This document shows, one piece after another, positions 51,820-62,335 of a stretch of 64,000 nucleotides of DNA; position 1 is the stretch's first letter, and each line of letters starts with the position of its first letter. Origin of the DNA: Oegoconia quadripuncta (taxonomy: Eukaryota; Arthropoda; Insecta; Lepidoptera; Autostichidae); assembly GCA_949316235.1 (NCBI GenBank), contig OX438743.1, forward strand, positions 40,455,242-40,519,241, read 5' to 3'. The notes under the pieces were generated by a model. It searched no databases, was not told the origin of the DNA, and was given only the letters and a program-made list of their open reading frames with translations. Position numbers and translations under genes: made by a program.

Positions 51820-52336
51820 CAAAAAAAATATAGCATCATTTAGGAAAATAGTGATAAACATGATGTCAATACAAGAAATAAAGATAAACTTGCAGATCAC
51901 ATAAGTCGCCTCCGCAAAGTCAGTAATTCATTCAAAGGGTTATGTATACGCTTTTTCAATAAGATTCCAGTTGATATACAAAATCTCCCTCTCAAGAAGT
52001 TTAAAGATACTATAAAACAGAAACTTATTAACAAAGCATATTATAAAATATCAGACTATTTAGATGATAATCATCCCTGGACATAATTAGATCGTTCGCA
52101 TGCCAGGCTATTTCACAATTAATAATGAAATATAAAAACCTTTTTGTAATATAAAAACCTTTATGTAAAATCAAAGACTGATTTTAAAAGAGCAACCTTT
52201 CGAGTTTCTTGCTTGTTTTTCTCAGGGGAATATTGCATTTTGAACAAGCAGTAGCTTAAAAAATGTAAAATTGACTATTTTAAGTGTACTCTGTGTACCC
52301 ACAAAATAAAGCATTTTTGACTTTGACTTTGACTGT
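51820..52336 (+). pseudogene. LINE ORF2 C-terminus and 3' UTR, (TTTGAC) tail
   Basis: The frame reads NSDKHDVNTRNKDKLADHIS, LRKVSNSFKGLCIRFFNKIP, VDIQNLPLKKFKDTIKQKL and YYKISDYLDDNHPWT, then a stop near 52084. The UTR ends in AAATAAAGCATTTTTGACTT. Same subfamily as 9463, and undamaged in its C-terminal frame. Confidence 0.85.
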
Positions 52337-52429
52337 ACACCATTACAAGTCTCTTTTTCCAAATTCTAAATTGTGTGTTCGGAGAGTTTCTTGCGTCGCT
52401 TCTTCTCTCCGACTATACACATTACAAAG

Positions 52430-52640
52430 CGATGGTAGTCTGTTAGGTTAAATTCCCCCATGCAACGCCCTAAGCCGAGGTTCCGCGGGCACACTTAGGC
52501 GTCGGTTGCAAACTTCGCATCTCGTGCTCCCGCGCTCACCCACCCGCCCGGTGAAGCTGAAAAAGTCCAGTGACTTGTAACCGTTCAATACAACGCTGGT
52601 TTTCAGTGGAGCCTCCAAATGACCGACGAACACTGGTCAA
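52430..52640. other. GC-rich segment, unassigned
   Basis: CpG-rich patch with a 61-codon minus-strand frame (GRVGERGSTRCEVCNRRLSV, then PAEPRLRAL). It has one CxxC pair but no recognised domain. Confidence 0.25.
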
Positions 52641-52965
52641 TAAATACACATCAACATCATTTTCCTGCCCTTATCACACTCTTATAAGTGGGGTCGGCAC
52701 AATATGTCTTCCTCTTCCACTCTCCTCTTATCAGCCGTCATCTACCCACACCTTTCACACACATTATCATTCCTCACTCAGTCTACCCACACCTTCTTCG
52801 GTTTTCCTCTACCTCTGTAACCCTCCACACATAGGTACTAAGAAATACACATAGTAGGTACTTAGACTAATTGCAATGAACAGGAGTAATCAGCAATGTG
52901 TTTATATGAGAGGATGCATGCATACGTGTACCTACATTACTTGCTCTGTAGCCTTTTTTAAATTT

Positions 52966-53133
52966 TTGACCTCAATCACATCTGATGTTAAGTGAAGATG
53001 AGGTCGAAGGTGGAAGCGTACTGACCCGAAAACCCCAACTGGGGGACTGGCTATCTTATCTCTGACAACCGGAATACAACAATGCTATTAACATTGCTGC
53101 TTGGCGGCAGATTTATATAAGATGGTGGTAGCT
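52966..53133 (-). mobile_element. SINE family 2, tail half
   Basis: TTGACCTCAATCACATCTGA to AAGATGGTGGTAGCTA on the plus strand is the tail half of the SINE in minus orientation. The tRNA-like head is missing. Confidence 0.85.
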
Positions 53134-53379
53134 AACCTACAGGACACAGGTGGCTACTAATCTTCTTCTTCTGCTAAGAATCCTTTATTTGCATACCTTC
53201 AAACGTTCCTTGCGTCCCGTACTAACTTGTGATGTCCAATTAGATACAACAAAAGTAAAATAATGACGATTGGTTTATAATTGTCACAGCAAATTGCAAA
53301 AGAAAAACCCCGAAGTTACGGCCGACCGATGCTATTTTCGTTAGAATAGAGACCCTCTGACACAATTCCACCAATCCGC

Positions 53380-53480
53380 ATTTAGCTCGCTTTGTGGATT
53401 ATGACCCATAACCTCTACCAGTGAGAGGAGGCTGTGCCCCAGCAGTGGGGACGTGTAAAGCTGGGAATGCAAACCTTTCT
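53380..53480 (+). repeat. Retroelement 3' end, GTGAGAGGAGGCTGTGCC type
   Basis: GGATTATGACCCATAACCTC, GTGAGAGGAGGCTGTGCCCC and AGCAGTGGGGACGTGTAAAG. The phrase recurs at 55585 and 56250. I know CCCAGCAGTGGG as a common lepidopteran repeat ending. Confidence 0.6.
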
Positions 53481-53910
53481 TTAACTAATCTTGATTGTCT
53501 TTTACGTAAAACAATTCTTTGAAATTTGGGCCGCAAGGATTACGTTGCGTGTGTGAGATTGGCGGCGTGTTATTGTTTTCACTTTCGCACGAGTTGCGCG
53601 TGCGCCGATAGCACTGACCGACCTTTTGACTTCTGAGCCTAGGCTTCACAAAGTAGGCAAATAATAGTTTTTACCATTGTTAAGAAAGAAATCATTTCCA
53701 AACTAGAAAACAGATTATAAGTTATACAGATTATGTTCAATACACGAGCGATTACCTCTATTTGAATCGCCTCTCAGTCACAGGTTTAGTTGGACAACGG
53801 TTTGTTTGATCGACAAATTATACGCTTGATAGATATTTGATGGCACATTATTATTGTATTGATATTTGTAATTACAATGTATTTGATGCTTGTTTGTTTT
53901 ACTCTTTCAG

Positions 53911-54055
53911 ATGCACCGGCCAGTTCAGAAAATCTACTCTTTCACGGGGGTGAAGCAAGGGAAAGAGGAGAGCAGGCGCGCGGGGCCCCGCACTCGCCTG
54001 TGTTTTTCCGAGACAGATCGCGCTCATTAGTGTGCGCCGCCAACGCACACACACT
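53911..54055 (+). other. Possible host exon, weak
   Basis: TTTGTTTTACTCTTTCAG is a strong acceptor-like polypyrimidine tract followed by GC-rich sequence. One frame is open right through (SDAPASSENLLFHGG, then GEQARGAPHSPVFFRDRSRS) to a GTAAAT near 54056. No domain is recognised. The exon reading rests only on splice-like signals and composition. Confidence 0.2.
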
Positions 54056-54109
54056 AGTAAATATGTGTAGTACGGTTAGCAAATTCGATAAATTTCCAGT
54101 TAACATTAT

Positions 54110-54350
54110 TATTGTTCGAATCCCGCTAGGGGCACATATTTGTATGATGAATACAGACATGTGTTCCCGAGTTATGGATGTTTTTCATTTATATATATAT
54201 ATATATATGTATTTATTTACAAAAAAAAAATGTATTTGTGTAGTTTATCAACCATCTGGTATCTATAATACAAGCCTAGTTGCTTAGTGTGGAACTAGAT
54301 GGCGCTGTCTGCATGTGCAAATATATTTATTATTATTATTATTGTAATTG
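54110..54350 (+). mobile_element. SINE family 3, head partly missing
   Basis: GTTCGAATCCCGCTAGGGGC, TATTTGTATGATGAATACAG and the CCCGAGTTATGGATG body, an AT-dinucleotide run, then CTAGATGGCGCTGTCTGCAT and (ATT)n. Confidence 0.85.
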
Positions 54351-54604
54351 TTTTGGTCAGATCTCGTGAATTGGCCTCGCCTTAAGATGGTTAATTATGC
54401 CCAGTGGCGCCCACATTGGATAAATTATGATTTCTTTTTCAATACAGAATATATCAAAAAAATCGCTCTGACCTTCACTCGAAAAGCCTAAAAGCTAATA
54501 ATAAGTAATACCTAAATAGCTTTTAACAGTTTGTTGGTCTATCCAAATGATATAATCATTTGTTTGCTCGGGGATTTTTTAAATTTATAGTTATTTCCTT
54601 TCAT

Positions 54605-54680
54605 GATGGTCATGGAAGAGAACACTTTTAGTGATAAGCCTAATTGACTCTTTTTTATTATTATATTGTTTTGTAAAATG
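54605..54680 (+). repeat. Retroelement 3' end, GGAAGAGA type, decayed
   Basis: GGTCATGGAAGAGAACACTT then TTAGTGATAAGCC matches the start of the 16800/59035 family end. Confidence 0.45.
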
Positions 54681-55071
54681 TGTATTTTGACCCGAAAGCC
54701 CCTAAAAGTGTGTATGTAGATGTCTATGTTACTCGTACATCCTGTAGCCTAACCCGCTCAACCGATTTTGATGTGCAAGGTGACGTTCGATTCGTCTTGA
54801 TCTCTAGAGTGTCATAGAACCAATCCAACATGGCGGCGCCCGCAAAAAAACAAGCTGTCGGGTTGTTTGGTTTTTAAATGCTTAAATAGTTAAATACTTG
54901 AATAGTTTTTAATATAATATTTCAATTGATGTGTATGATTTATTGTATTGTATTGTATTGTATGCGGTGCACTGCACTATTATAACACAGTTTTTTAATA
55001 TTATCAAAATAGCTGAATTTCACTTTGCGTCACGTACGTCCGAGAGACTATGTAGTATTAAAACCATTCTC

Positions 55072-55383
55072 AAGATTGAGAACAGTCTTATGACCGGTGT
55101 CAAGTAAACGTGTTGATTAATAAACCTTACTTGAGACCTGAAACGCACGTGGATACTCAAGCAGTACTCACTTGAGAGGTGCACAGAGTTTCACGTATTA
55201 ATAAACGAAACTCAAGACTATCATTCATTCGCCGCTCAAGTGAATGCTTGAGAAGTGATCTCAGTTGAGTAGATCTCAAGATTGGGATATAAATTAGCAC
55301 GGAGCTTGAGATAGCGTCAACTTCTTAAGACGCATTTCGGGTGATACTCGTACAGGCTCACGACATGTATTGAGATTGGTTTT
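55072..55383. mobile_element. CTTGAG-rich MITE, copy 2
   Basis: Long shared stretches with 17810-18125: GTGTTGATTAATAAACCTTA, ACTCAAGCAGTACTCACTTG and TAAATTAGCACGGAGCTTGA. About a dozen CTTGAG/CTCAAG hexamers. The terminal GGCCCG is not preserved. Confidence 0.7.
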
Positions 55384-55529
55384 TCTCTTGGTGGTCTGAT
55401 TGAAATCAACCAGACAAACGAACCATATCCTCGAAACGGCTAAACTTTCATTTCTATCCAATACAGCGAATGTCTAGCGTTAGTCGTTGTATGGGTGACA
55501 TGTTCATTTATAATAAGTAGGTATATATA

Positions 55530-55582
55530 TATAAAAAATGTATTTGTGTAGTATTATCAACTATCTGGTATCCACAACACAA
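55530..55582 (+). mobile_element. SINE family 3 fragment
   Basis: AAAATGTATTTGTGTAGT and ATCAACTATCTGGTATCCAC match the middle of the SINE at 54110 (GTATTTGTGTAGTTTATCAA). Confidence 0.6.
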
Positions 55583-55650
55583 TGTGGTGGTGGATTATCG
55601 CCCATATACCCCTCTCATAGTGAGAGGAGGCTGTCACCTCTCACTATGAG

Positions 55651-56232
55651 ATTGGTGGATTTAATCTGTAGTGGCCACCTGGCAATCACTGTTTATAAGC
55701 CGCCCTTGCATACCACAAGGTTGTAAGCTGTTTCTGCTTTTGTGCCTGTCAACTGCGTGGTGTTCGTTATGGTTGCTGAGCCGTGAACACCAGCAGTGGA
55801 CGAGGATACTTGCGGGCACTGACTAATGCCTGCCTGTGCTCTACAGGATCAAGCTCCTAAGTAACACTGTCGGCGTCGACATTCAGGTCTGCACCTGGGA
55901 GACATTCGGGGTAGATCTACCATCCCCCCGAAAACCGCTCATCCAGCCTAGACCTCGTCGTCGTCTAGGAGAGGACTCGAGGGCTACGTCCACTGCAGCT
56001 CCAACACCTACAGGCCAGTGACCGTACGGGGAGATTTGCCGAGGGGTGCACCATATCCAACTCAATTGGTATTTTCCTTCACTACCTACCTGCTGGCGGC
56101 TAACGGGTGCTAACGCCCTAAAACAACCCTTAACCGCCGCAGTGGCGCCGCCGGGGAGCCGCCCTTATATACCACAAGGGCGGCTTATAAACAGTGACTG
56201 CCAGGTGGCCACTACAGATTAAATCCACCAAT
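55651..56232. mobile_element. 582-bp inverted-repeat element, GAG flanks, GC-rich core
   Basis: ATTGGTGGATTTAATCTGTA at the left and its exact complement at the right. About 75 bp of near-perfect inverted repeat (GTGGCCACCTGGCA, TCACTGTTTATAAGCCGCCC, ACCACAAGG). GAG flanks both sides. It sits inside copies of the GTGAGAGGAG repeat. The core is GC-rich with an open stretch (VGVDIQVCTWETFGVDLPSP, then RPRRRLGEDSRATS) that I do not recognise. It could be captured host sequence. Confidence 0.65.
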
Positions 56233-56339
56233 GAGTACTGGGCCTGCATGGTGGATTATGGCCCATATCCTCTCCCAGTGAGAGGAGACTGTCCCAACAG
56301 TGGGGACATGTAAGGTTGTTGATTATGAAACCTTCCTCT

Positions 56340-57430
56340 TGCAAAACGCCTGCTTAGTAAGCTAAGTCTAAGTCAGGGCGTATGTACCTAAGTAATTGAA
56401 TCCACTCGTACATTCACCGAATACGAAAACACTAAATATGTGAAAATGTTACAAAATTGTCCAAAGTGAAGCCTGGATTGCGCAATAAGGCATTAGATAA
56501 GGCCGTGCTACACGATGTAACTTTTTGCCGCTGTGGTTTTATGAGATTTATTTTGCAAGGTGTCGCCATATTAGGTACCTATATTTTTGGGAAACGATTA
56601 GTTAGCGAAATATAGTAGTGATGTCTCGCAGGTATTTATTTAGTCAATTCAATACAATAATAAATTATATTTCGGACACTTACACCAATCAAAGGGTTAA
56701 TAAATATCTTGAGATGAGATCGCGTCTCAGTTTGCGCGACATGAACGTTTATCGCACCATGCTACTTGTTAGATCAATGCTTTCGTCTGAATTCACGTAG
56801 GTAAAGGTTACTTATTTACTTTTCCGATCAAATGTCGGGGCTCACCGCGTGGTTCGCACTTCGCCGGTAAGAGGGCGCCACTTGACGCATGCATGCGCCC
56901 CTTATACGCGCACTATGCAATTGTTAAAATAATGTCAATTGCAAATTTTTAAGACATGGATACTATGCACGTGCTGTAATAATTATTGAAAAACGGAATA
57001 TAAAGGCCTATTTAGAGCACAGATTCCAGCGCGTTCTTCATATTTGACTTATTGGTGAAATTGGCTTTCGCATTAATTAGTGTTTGCTTGTTTCAAAAAA
57101 GTGGAAAAAACGAACAAATAGAAATCAAATTCGCACGCAAAATTGTTTCCGATTGTGTTTTGTGAAACTTCAAAAAATCACACCTCTGGACGGACAAAAG
57201 AAGTTTATCTAATGTTTTGGTTAAAATTATTTGTTCGTACAAGAAAAACGTCCATCGGAGCATGAAAAGACTTTCACACTATCAAAATAATCGGTTAAAG
57301 TGTAAAATTGATGTAATTCAATGTGACAATTGGAATTGTGGGCACAATGCGTCTGTCACACTGAATTCTTTATTCAATGGGAAAGGCAAACGAAAATCAT
57401 TGTTGGAACATTTGTCTATTTTTTTTCTTT
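56340..57430. other. About 1.1 kb without a recognised feature
   Basis: Includes an 83-codon frame at 57217 (KIICSYKKNVHRSMKRLSHY) and CGCATGCATGCG, a short palindrome near 56886. No domain or shared repeat. Confidence 0.4.
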
Positions 57431-57434
57431 TTTA

Positions 57435-57660
57435 TACATACACACAGCGCCATCTAGTGCCACACTAAGCAACTAGGCTTGTATTATGGATGCCAGATGG
57501 TTGATAAATTACACAAAAACATTTTTTTTGTAAATAAATACATATATAAATGAAAAACATCCATAACTCGGGAACACAATGTCTGTATTCATTATACAAA
57601 CATATGCCCTTAGCGGGATGCGAACCAGCGACCTTTTGGTATGCATTACTCCTCATGTGC
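57435..57660 (-). mobile_element. SINE family 3
   Basis: CACACAGCGCCATCTAGTGC on the left, GATGCCAGATGGTTGATAAA, the TCCATAACTCGGGAACAC body and CCTTAGCGGGATGCGAACC (mutated B-box region). Confidence 0.85.
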
Positions 57661-57864
57661 CCCTATTATTGTAGAGTGTCTAAAGAATTGCTTGATTCAA
57701 TGTAAACAAGATAGGGTTAGTTTTATTACTCGGTTTGGTTGGTGGTAGGTCACCCGATGAAAAACAACGGGAGTTGTGTGTAGGTATGACTAATTCTTTG
57801 TCTGGCATATCTCAGAATGCGTGGTCCGATTTAAATGCGGGCTTTCCGCCCGCGACTTCGTCCG

Positions 57865-58335
57865 CGTGGAAGATTTTATCAGCATGCCTATATATTTATG
57901 AGGTAGCAATATTTGTACAAAACATTATTGAACTGTTCAAAAAACAAAAAGACCTATACTCCAGATCAATTCGTGATAGGGATAAGCTTATACATAATAT
58001 AGTACCAAAATCAACAAATTACAAGAAAAATTGTTATTACATGGCAATACAAATTTATAATAAACTAGCTACCCAAATCTTTAAGACAGTTTCCTCTACA
58101 AAAATTAAAAAAATATTTATATAAATGATTTCAAACTCACAATTTTTATCATGTTAACGATTTTTTTATTTTAAATAAGCGATTAATCAATGCGTGAAGC
58201 TATTATTATTGCTAGTATTTTAAATATTTGCGTGCTGTGTTACGAGTATATAGCTGAATGTGGAGAACTATAATTTCTTTAATCTGTCAAATATGCATGT
58301 ACCCTATTCAATACGAATAAATGAATATGAGTATC
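57865..58335 (+). pseudogene. LINE C-terminus and 3' UTR, diverged
   Basis: The reading LYIYEVAIFVQNIIELFKKQ, KDLYSRSIRDRDKLIH and MAIQIYNKLATQIFK follows the plan of the other LINE ends here (YIYENLMYVRKNIESF, NTR.K..L, RFYNKVP..I). The frame is open to a stop at 58122. The UTR ends with AATACGAATAAATGAATAT. It is a more distant LINE subfamily. Confidence 0.6.
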
Positions 58336-59030
58336 AATATCGGTTCAGCAAAAAATGTTGCCTATATGTTAATCCAGGTCCTAATCTCTCTACCCACCAA
58401 ATTTCATCCAAATCCGTCCAGCCGTACCTATAGGCGTGAATAGGCAACTGTTTGATATCTTCAATAGCTCAGTCATCATGTGACAGAGAAATGCGGAATG
58501 CAGCACTCACCGGTAGCCGGTTCCTGGTCTTCCTGGGGGCCCCCGGGGGTGCATCCACGAGCGGTTCAGGAGAATCCTTCCCTATTGGCACTATCGATTG
58601 TTGTTGTGAAGATTTTGGTATGCCGTATGGCGGATTTGAATTGATTTTTGAATTGGAGCACGGATCACAGACGCACAGTCAGCGCCATATTTTATTTAGA
58701 ACTCATTTTAAACGGTTGAATTACGCCGCAAGGTGGCGTGGCAAGTGCCGCGAGGCAATTCTCTGTTTGAAAATAATTAATTCAAATAGAAACGAATTTT
58801 GACACAGGATATCTTCTATATTGGTGCTTTCTACAATACCGAACAGTAACAAACAGACATACACACAAACTTTTTGTAATATTAGTTGGGATAAACGAGG
58901 AGTCAGGTTAGGTTATATTAGCTTTAATCTTTGATGGAAATCGGATAAGCCGTTCCGAAGATTTTTAGCTTTAAAACAGGTTTTTAATGTATTTCGATGA
59001 TATAGCATATTGAAAGTATTCAAAATTTTC
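58336..59030. other. Dispersed-repeat remnants, no gene recognised
   Basis: CCAAATTTCATCCAAATCCG near 58397 belongs to the repeat at 10438. GATGGAAATCGGATAAGCCG near 58934 belongs to the foldback family at 10190. The 116-codon frame at 58452 is Gly-rich and unrecognised. Confidence 0.4.
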
Positions 59031-59034
59031 AATT

Positions 59035-59170
59035 ATTTGCCTGGTTGCCTGGAAGAGATCGCGTTTAGTGATAAGTTCGCCAAATTGTACATTGTCTTAC
59101 CACTTTTCTGAAACTGTAGTTTCTTTTCTGTTGTGCAATAAAGTGTATTTATATTGTATTGTATTGCATC
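59035..59170 (+). repeat. Retroelement 3' end, GGAAGAGATCGC type
   Basis: TTGCCTGGAAGAGATCGCGT, GTGATAAGTTCGCCAAATTG and TTGTGCAATAAAGTGTATTT, then TTGTA pentamers. Very close to 36145. Confidence 0.7.
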
Positions 59171-59408
59171 TAGTCCCAAACTATGCAAACTTTGTGCTTG
59201 TTTGATGTGGAAATAGCTAGGAAATACTAATAACGAATCCTAAGGAACTTAATCTTGTAATGAATAAACAGTTTCTTTCTAATGATAATTAAGCTAATCT
59301 TCTAAGTGGATTATACAGCATGAGGTTTCCTAATACAACAAAGTGTATTTACGTACTTATATCTAGTTAAGGTAATCATTAAAATAGCTCATAAGCCGGT
59401 CCACTGGA

Positions 59409-59810
59409 CTTTTTGTCCTTCATATGGCTTTACTTTTTGTCCTTCATGTGGCGTTACTTTTTGTCCTTCATGTGGCGTTACTTTTTGTCCTTCATATGGC
59501 GTTACTTTTTCTCCTTCATAAGGCTTTACTTTTTGTCCTTATGTGGCGTTACTTTTTGTCCTTCATATGGCGTCACTTTTTGTCCTTCATGTAGCGTTAC
59601 TTTTTGTCCTTCATGTGGCGTTACTTTTTGTCCTTCATATGGCGTTACTTTTTGTCCTTCATGTAGCGTTACTTTTTGTCCTTCATGTGGTGTTACTTTT
59701 TGTCCTTCATGTAGCGTTACTTTTTGTCCTTCATGTGGTGTTACTTTTTGTCCTTCATATGGCGTTACTTTTTGTCCTTCAAGCGGCGTTACTTTTTCCT
59801 CATGGATAAA
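59409..59810. repeat. 24-bp minisatellite, 16 units
   Basis: The unit is CTTTTTGTCC TTCATGTGGC GTTA. Sixteen copies run from 59409 to 59791, then a degenerate partial unit. One unit (59529) is 23 bp. Variants at unit positions 15-20 (ATATGG, GTAGCG, GTGGTG, GTGGCG) recur in a pattern, which suggests 48- and 72-bp higher-order duplication. Because 24 is a multiple of three, several frames are open: EGQKVTPH repeats on the minus strand (59849-59526, 107 codons), and FCPSCGVT and ALLFVLHV on the plus strand. Coding is not supported by any start context, intron or homology. Confidence 0.95.
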
Positions 59811-60081
59811 ATTGGTTAATAGTGCGTCGTCTTCACGGTGGCCATGCACCGAAATAACTCCATTGTTTTCGAAGTATTTGGGGACTTCTATATTTCAGAG
59901 GCGCTATTTAGGTAATTTTTTTGGGATACAATTTGAAATTATATATATTGAATAACTACTCTTAAACTACAGTACACACAAGATATTTAATTACCTTTAT
60001 CTCAATGGGGTGGTCAGATATATCCCGTTTAGGTGTTACAAACATTAAAAGCTTAATAATTGGAAAAACATCCATGGTTCC

Positions 60082-60247
60082 ATCGATCCCCAGCGGGGTA
60101 CATGTTTAAGTACTCGGTTTGGTTGGTGGAAGGGCATTATAAATGTCCGCCTGGCTACCACCATCATATCTAAATCTGCCGTTAAGCAGCAATGTTAATA
60201 GCATTGTTGTGTTCCGGTTGTCAGAGATAAGATAGCCAGTCCCCCAC
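60082..60247 (+). mobile_element. SINE family 2, ends missing
   Basis: From the B-box end (CGATCCCCAGCGGGGTAC) to GATAGCCAGTCCCCCA. The head and the tail are both missing. Confidence 0.85.
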
Positions 60248-60376
60248 AATGACGAGTCTCACATCACGGACGTAATTTCTTTCTCCGTTGTTTGCGTTTG
60301 CAAACAAAAAACAAAGAAATCTTACTTCTTGCATTGCATTGTAATTCCTTCGATGTTTTTCCGAAGGAATGATCCA

Positions 60377-60912
60377 TATTTTGTTTATATAAATATTTAT
60401 GTATGTTTATTCGTTAATCTATTATCCATATTACAAGCTTTGCTTGGTACCCTATTGGTGCTTGGGTCGCACCTTGGTATGGGACGCAACTTGTGCGGAT
60501 ACTTTGGCACCGTCCCATATACAAGGAACTGCACAAAGAGCTGGAACCGCGGCTGAACAAGCTCAAAGTAACAAGCGCCGTAACTATGCGTCAATCTCTA
60601 TAAACCACGAGTTTGCGGCGCTTGCAGTGGAGACATTGGGCCCGTGGTCTTCTGACACGAAACAATTTGTAAAGGATTTATCCGTTAGACTGGTCCACGC
60701 CTCTGGAGATGTGAGAGCTGGTGCCTACTTTGCTTAGCAGCTGAACTTATGCATTCAGCGGGGCAATAGCTCTAGCGTACTAGATTTTTTCTAGATATAG
60801 GTATTTTTAATTGTGTTTTATAAATTTGTTGTTTCATGTACCTACATACTTAATAAAACTTTGCTTAGTTTAGGGCTAGATTATCGGTGTAAGTGTCAGA
60901 AACATACAGACG
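60377..60912 (+). mobile_element. SINE family 1 interrupted by a retroelement
   Basis: The SINE body runs to ACAAGCTTTGCTT at 60445 and resumes with CTTTGCTTAGTTTAGGGCTA at 60859, ending GGTGTAAGTGTCAGAAA. The duplicated CTTTGCTT (60438-60445 and 60859-60866) brackets the insertion. Confidence 0.85.
60446..60858 (+). pseudogene. 5'-truncated retroelement carrying a nuclease-like C-terminal module, copy 3
   Basis: The 413-bp insertion encodes, from 60447, PYWCLGRTLVWDATCADTLA, PSHIQGTAQRAGTAAEQAQS, NKRRNYASISINHEFAALAV, ETLGPWSSDTKQFVKDLSVR and LVHASGDVRAGAYFA. An in-frame TAG (60735, possibly from CAG) comes before QLNLCIQRGNSSSVLDFF and the true end at 60792. A 64-bp UTR with AATAAA follows. 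The 8-bp target duplication and 5' truncation fit a target-primed, LINE-like element. From memory, the same blocks close retroelement-like proteins of many invertebrates. The VWDAT block followed by K..KY recalls the PD-(D/E)XK endonuclease of R2-like LINEs; this is inference only. Confidence 0.75.
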
Positions 60913-61369
60913 TGAAAGGAGGATAAAAAACAATTTCTATCTAATACCTATATTAGTTATGAAGTCCAAATTGGATGCTCCTGAATGTTTGTTATTCATG
61001 TTAAGTTAAATACATCAGACAATGACTGATGCTCGCCTTTTTTGCTACATCGATTTTGAGTTTGAATTGTTTCAAATAATTATTAATGACTTGGAAATAG
61101 AAACGCATGTCATATTCCAGCTCATGTCTATCACAAGCTAAATAATGTTCATCCGTCTGTCTGAGATATGCGGGACCGGAACATCGAGCAGGGCCGCATT
61201 TAGAGACTGCCTCTGCAAAATTTTCACATACTTAGGTATTCAAGTTTCGCAAAACGTTAATTTGAGGAATTTAGAGGAGTAAGTTAGTTTTCAGGATAAA
61301 AGGACGCAGTGGATAAAATGACACAGTGCCTTTTTCTCAGAGAGTGATGCCGGCGGGGAAGTTTGTTTG
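60913..61369. other. No recognisable feature
   Basis: No gene signal or matched repeat. Confidence 0.45.
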
Positions 61370-61470
61370 ACGAAAGAAAGAAGAAGTATTTATTCAGGAT
61401 AACATATCGTAATCTAAACAACAATCTTAAATACCCTCTAACTAAACAATAAATATAATTCAATTATGGA
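61370..61470 (-). repeat. Possible retroelement 3' end, minus
   Basis: GAAGAAGTATTTATTCAGGA near 61380 is the reverse complement of a TGAATAAATACTTC-type tail. Family unassigned. Confidence 0.35.
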
Positions 61471-61499
61471 GTTAAGCGCGCCAGCCCCCCTGTGGCAAT

Positions 61500-61622
61500 C
61501 GTTTCTATAACGACAACTGTTAATGCTTCGCCTCTCGCAACTGATTGGTTGCCAACTGTACGCCATTTATAGGCAGCCAATCAACTGCAAGAAATAAATC
61601 GATTAAAAACGTTTGCCACTAA
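61500..61622. mobile_element. Palindromic MITE with CTGATTGG/CCAATCA, copy 1
   Basis: GCAACTGATTGGTTGCCAAC pairs with GCAGCCAATCAACTGCAAG. The outer parts GACAACTGTTAATG and ATTAAAAACGTTTGCC are diverged. The relative at 61739 is better preserved. Confidence 0.55.
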
Positions 61623-61738
61623 TCTAGGGGGGCTTGTTTATCATTTTGTGTGTGTCGCGGTTATGGAGATACGAGATAATATTTGAAATTAGCCTAAATT
61701 TTACCTCTTATCTAGCGAACTCCCTAAATAGATGGCAA

Positions 61739-61862
61739 ACGTTTCATAATGACAAACGCTAACGTTTCGAGCCTCACAACTGATTGGCCGTCAACTGTTC
61801 GCCATCTATTGACAGCCAATCAACAGTGAGAAGTGAATCGACAGCATTTGTCGTTACAAAAT
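61739..61862. mobile_element. Palindromic MITE with CTGATTGG/CCAATCA, copy 2
   Basis: CTCACAACTGATTGGCCGTC and AACTGTTCGCCATCTA pair with TAGATGGCGA-like and GACAGCCAATCAACAGTGAG on the other side. The outer ACAAACGCTAACG pairs with CGACAGCATTTGTCG. It is the same family as the neighbour 120 bp upstream. Confidence 0.6.
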
Positions 61863-62044
61863 TGTTTCTTTGTTTTGACTTGTTTGAACGTCGTGTCGTA
61901 TCAGGAGGTCAAGAAGAAGGCGGAGAGCAGAGAGATATGGAAAAAACTGACAAGAGCATGGCTCTTAAATAAGATGATGCTCTGAAAATTGTAAATATCT
62001 AATTTTGATATTTGCACGCCACAATTGGCAGATTATTTTGGAAA

Positions 62045-62335
62045 CCTTATAAATAATAAATATCCTTAGACATACACACAGCGCCATCTAGTTCCACAGT
62101 AAGTAACTATAGGCTTGTGTTGTGGATACTAGATGGTTGATATACTACATAAATTCATTTTTTTTGTAAATAAATACTTATTATAAATGAAAACATCCAT
62201 AACTCTGGTACACAAGTCCGTATTCATCACACAAACATATGCCCTTAGCGGGATTCGAACCCGCAACCTTTTGGTATAGTGGTCAGAATTGTTAACCACT
62301 ACCCAAACCAACCACCAAACAGGTCGTTTGGTGAA
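62045..62335 (-). mobile_element. SINE family 3, full length
   Basis: On the minus strand: head with GTAGTGGTTAACAATTCTGA, the CAAAAGGTTGCGGGTTCG B box, CCGCTAAGGGCATATG, the GAGTTATGGATG body, and an end at GATGGCGCTGTGTGTATG. Confidence 0.9.

Noticed and set aside
53859..54287. 142-codon frame read as one protein
   Set aside because: The last third is SINE family 3 sequence. Only a possible short exon at 53911-54055 is retained, with low confidence.
58452..58802. 116-codon Gly/Ser-rich frame
   Set aside because: Flanked and partly formed by dispersed repeat remnants; no recognised domain.
60329..60594. Frames of 65-75 codons overlapping 60446
   Set aside because: They are other-frame readings of the SINE and of the retroelement module; only the plus-strand frame through 60447-60794 shows the conserved blocks.
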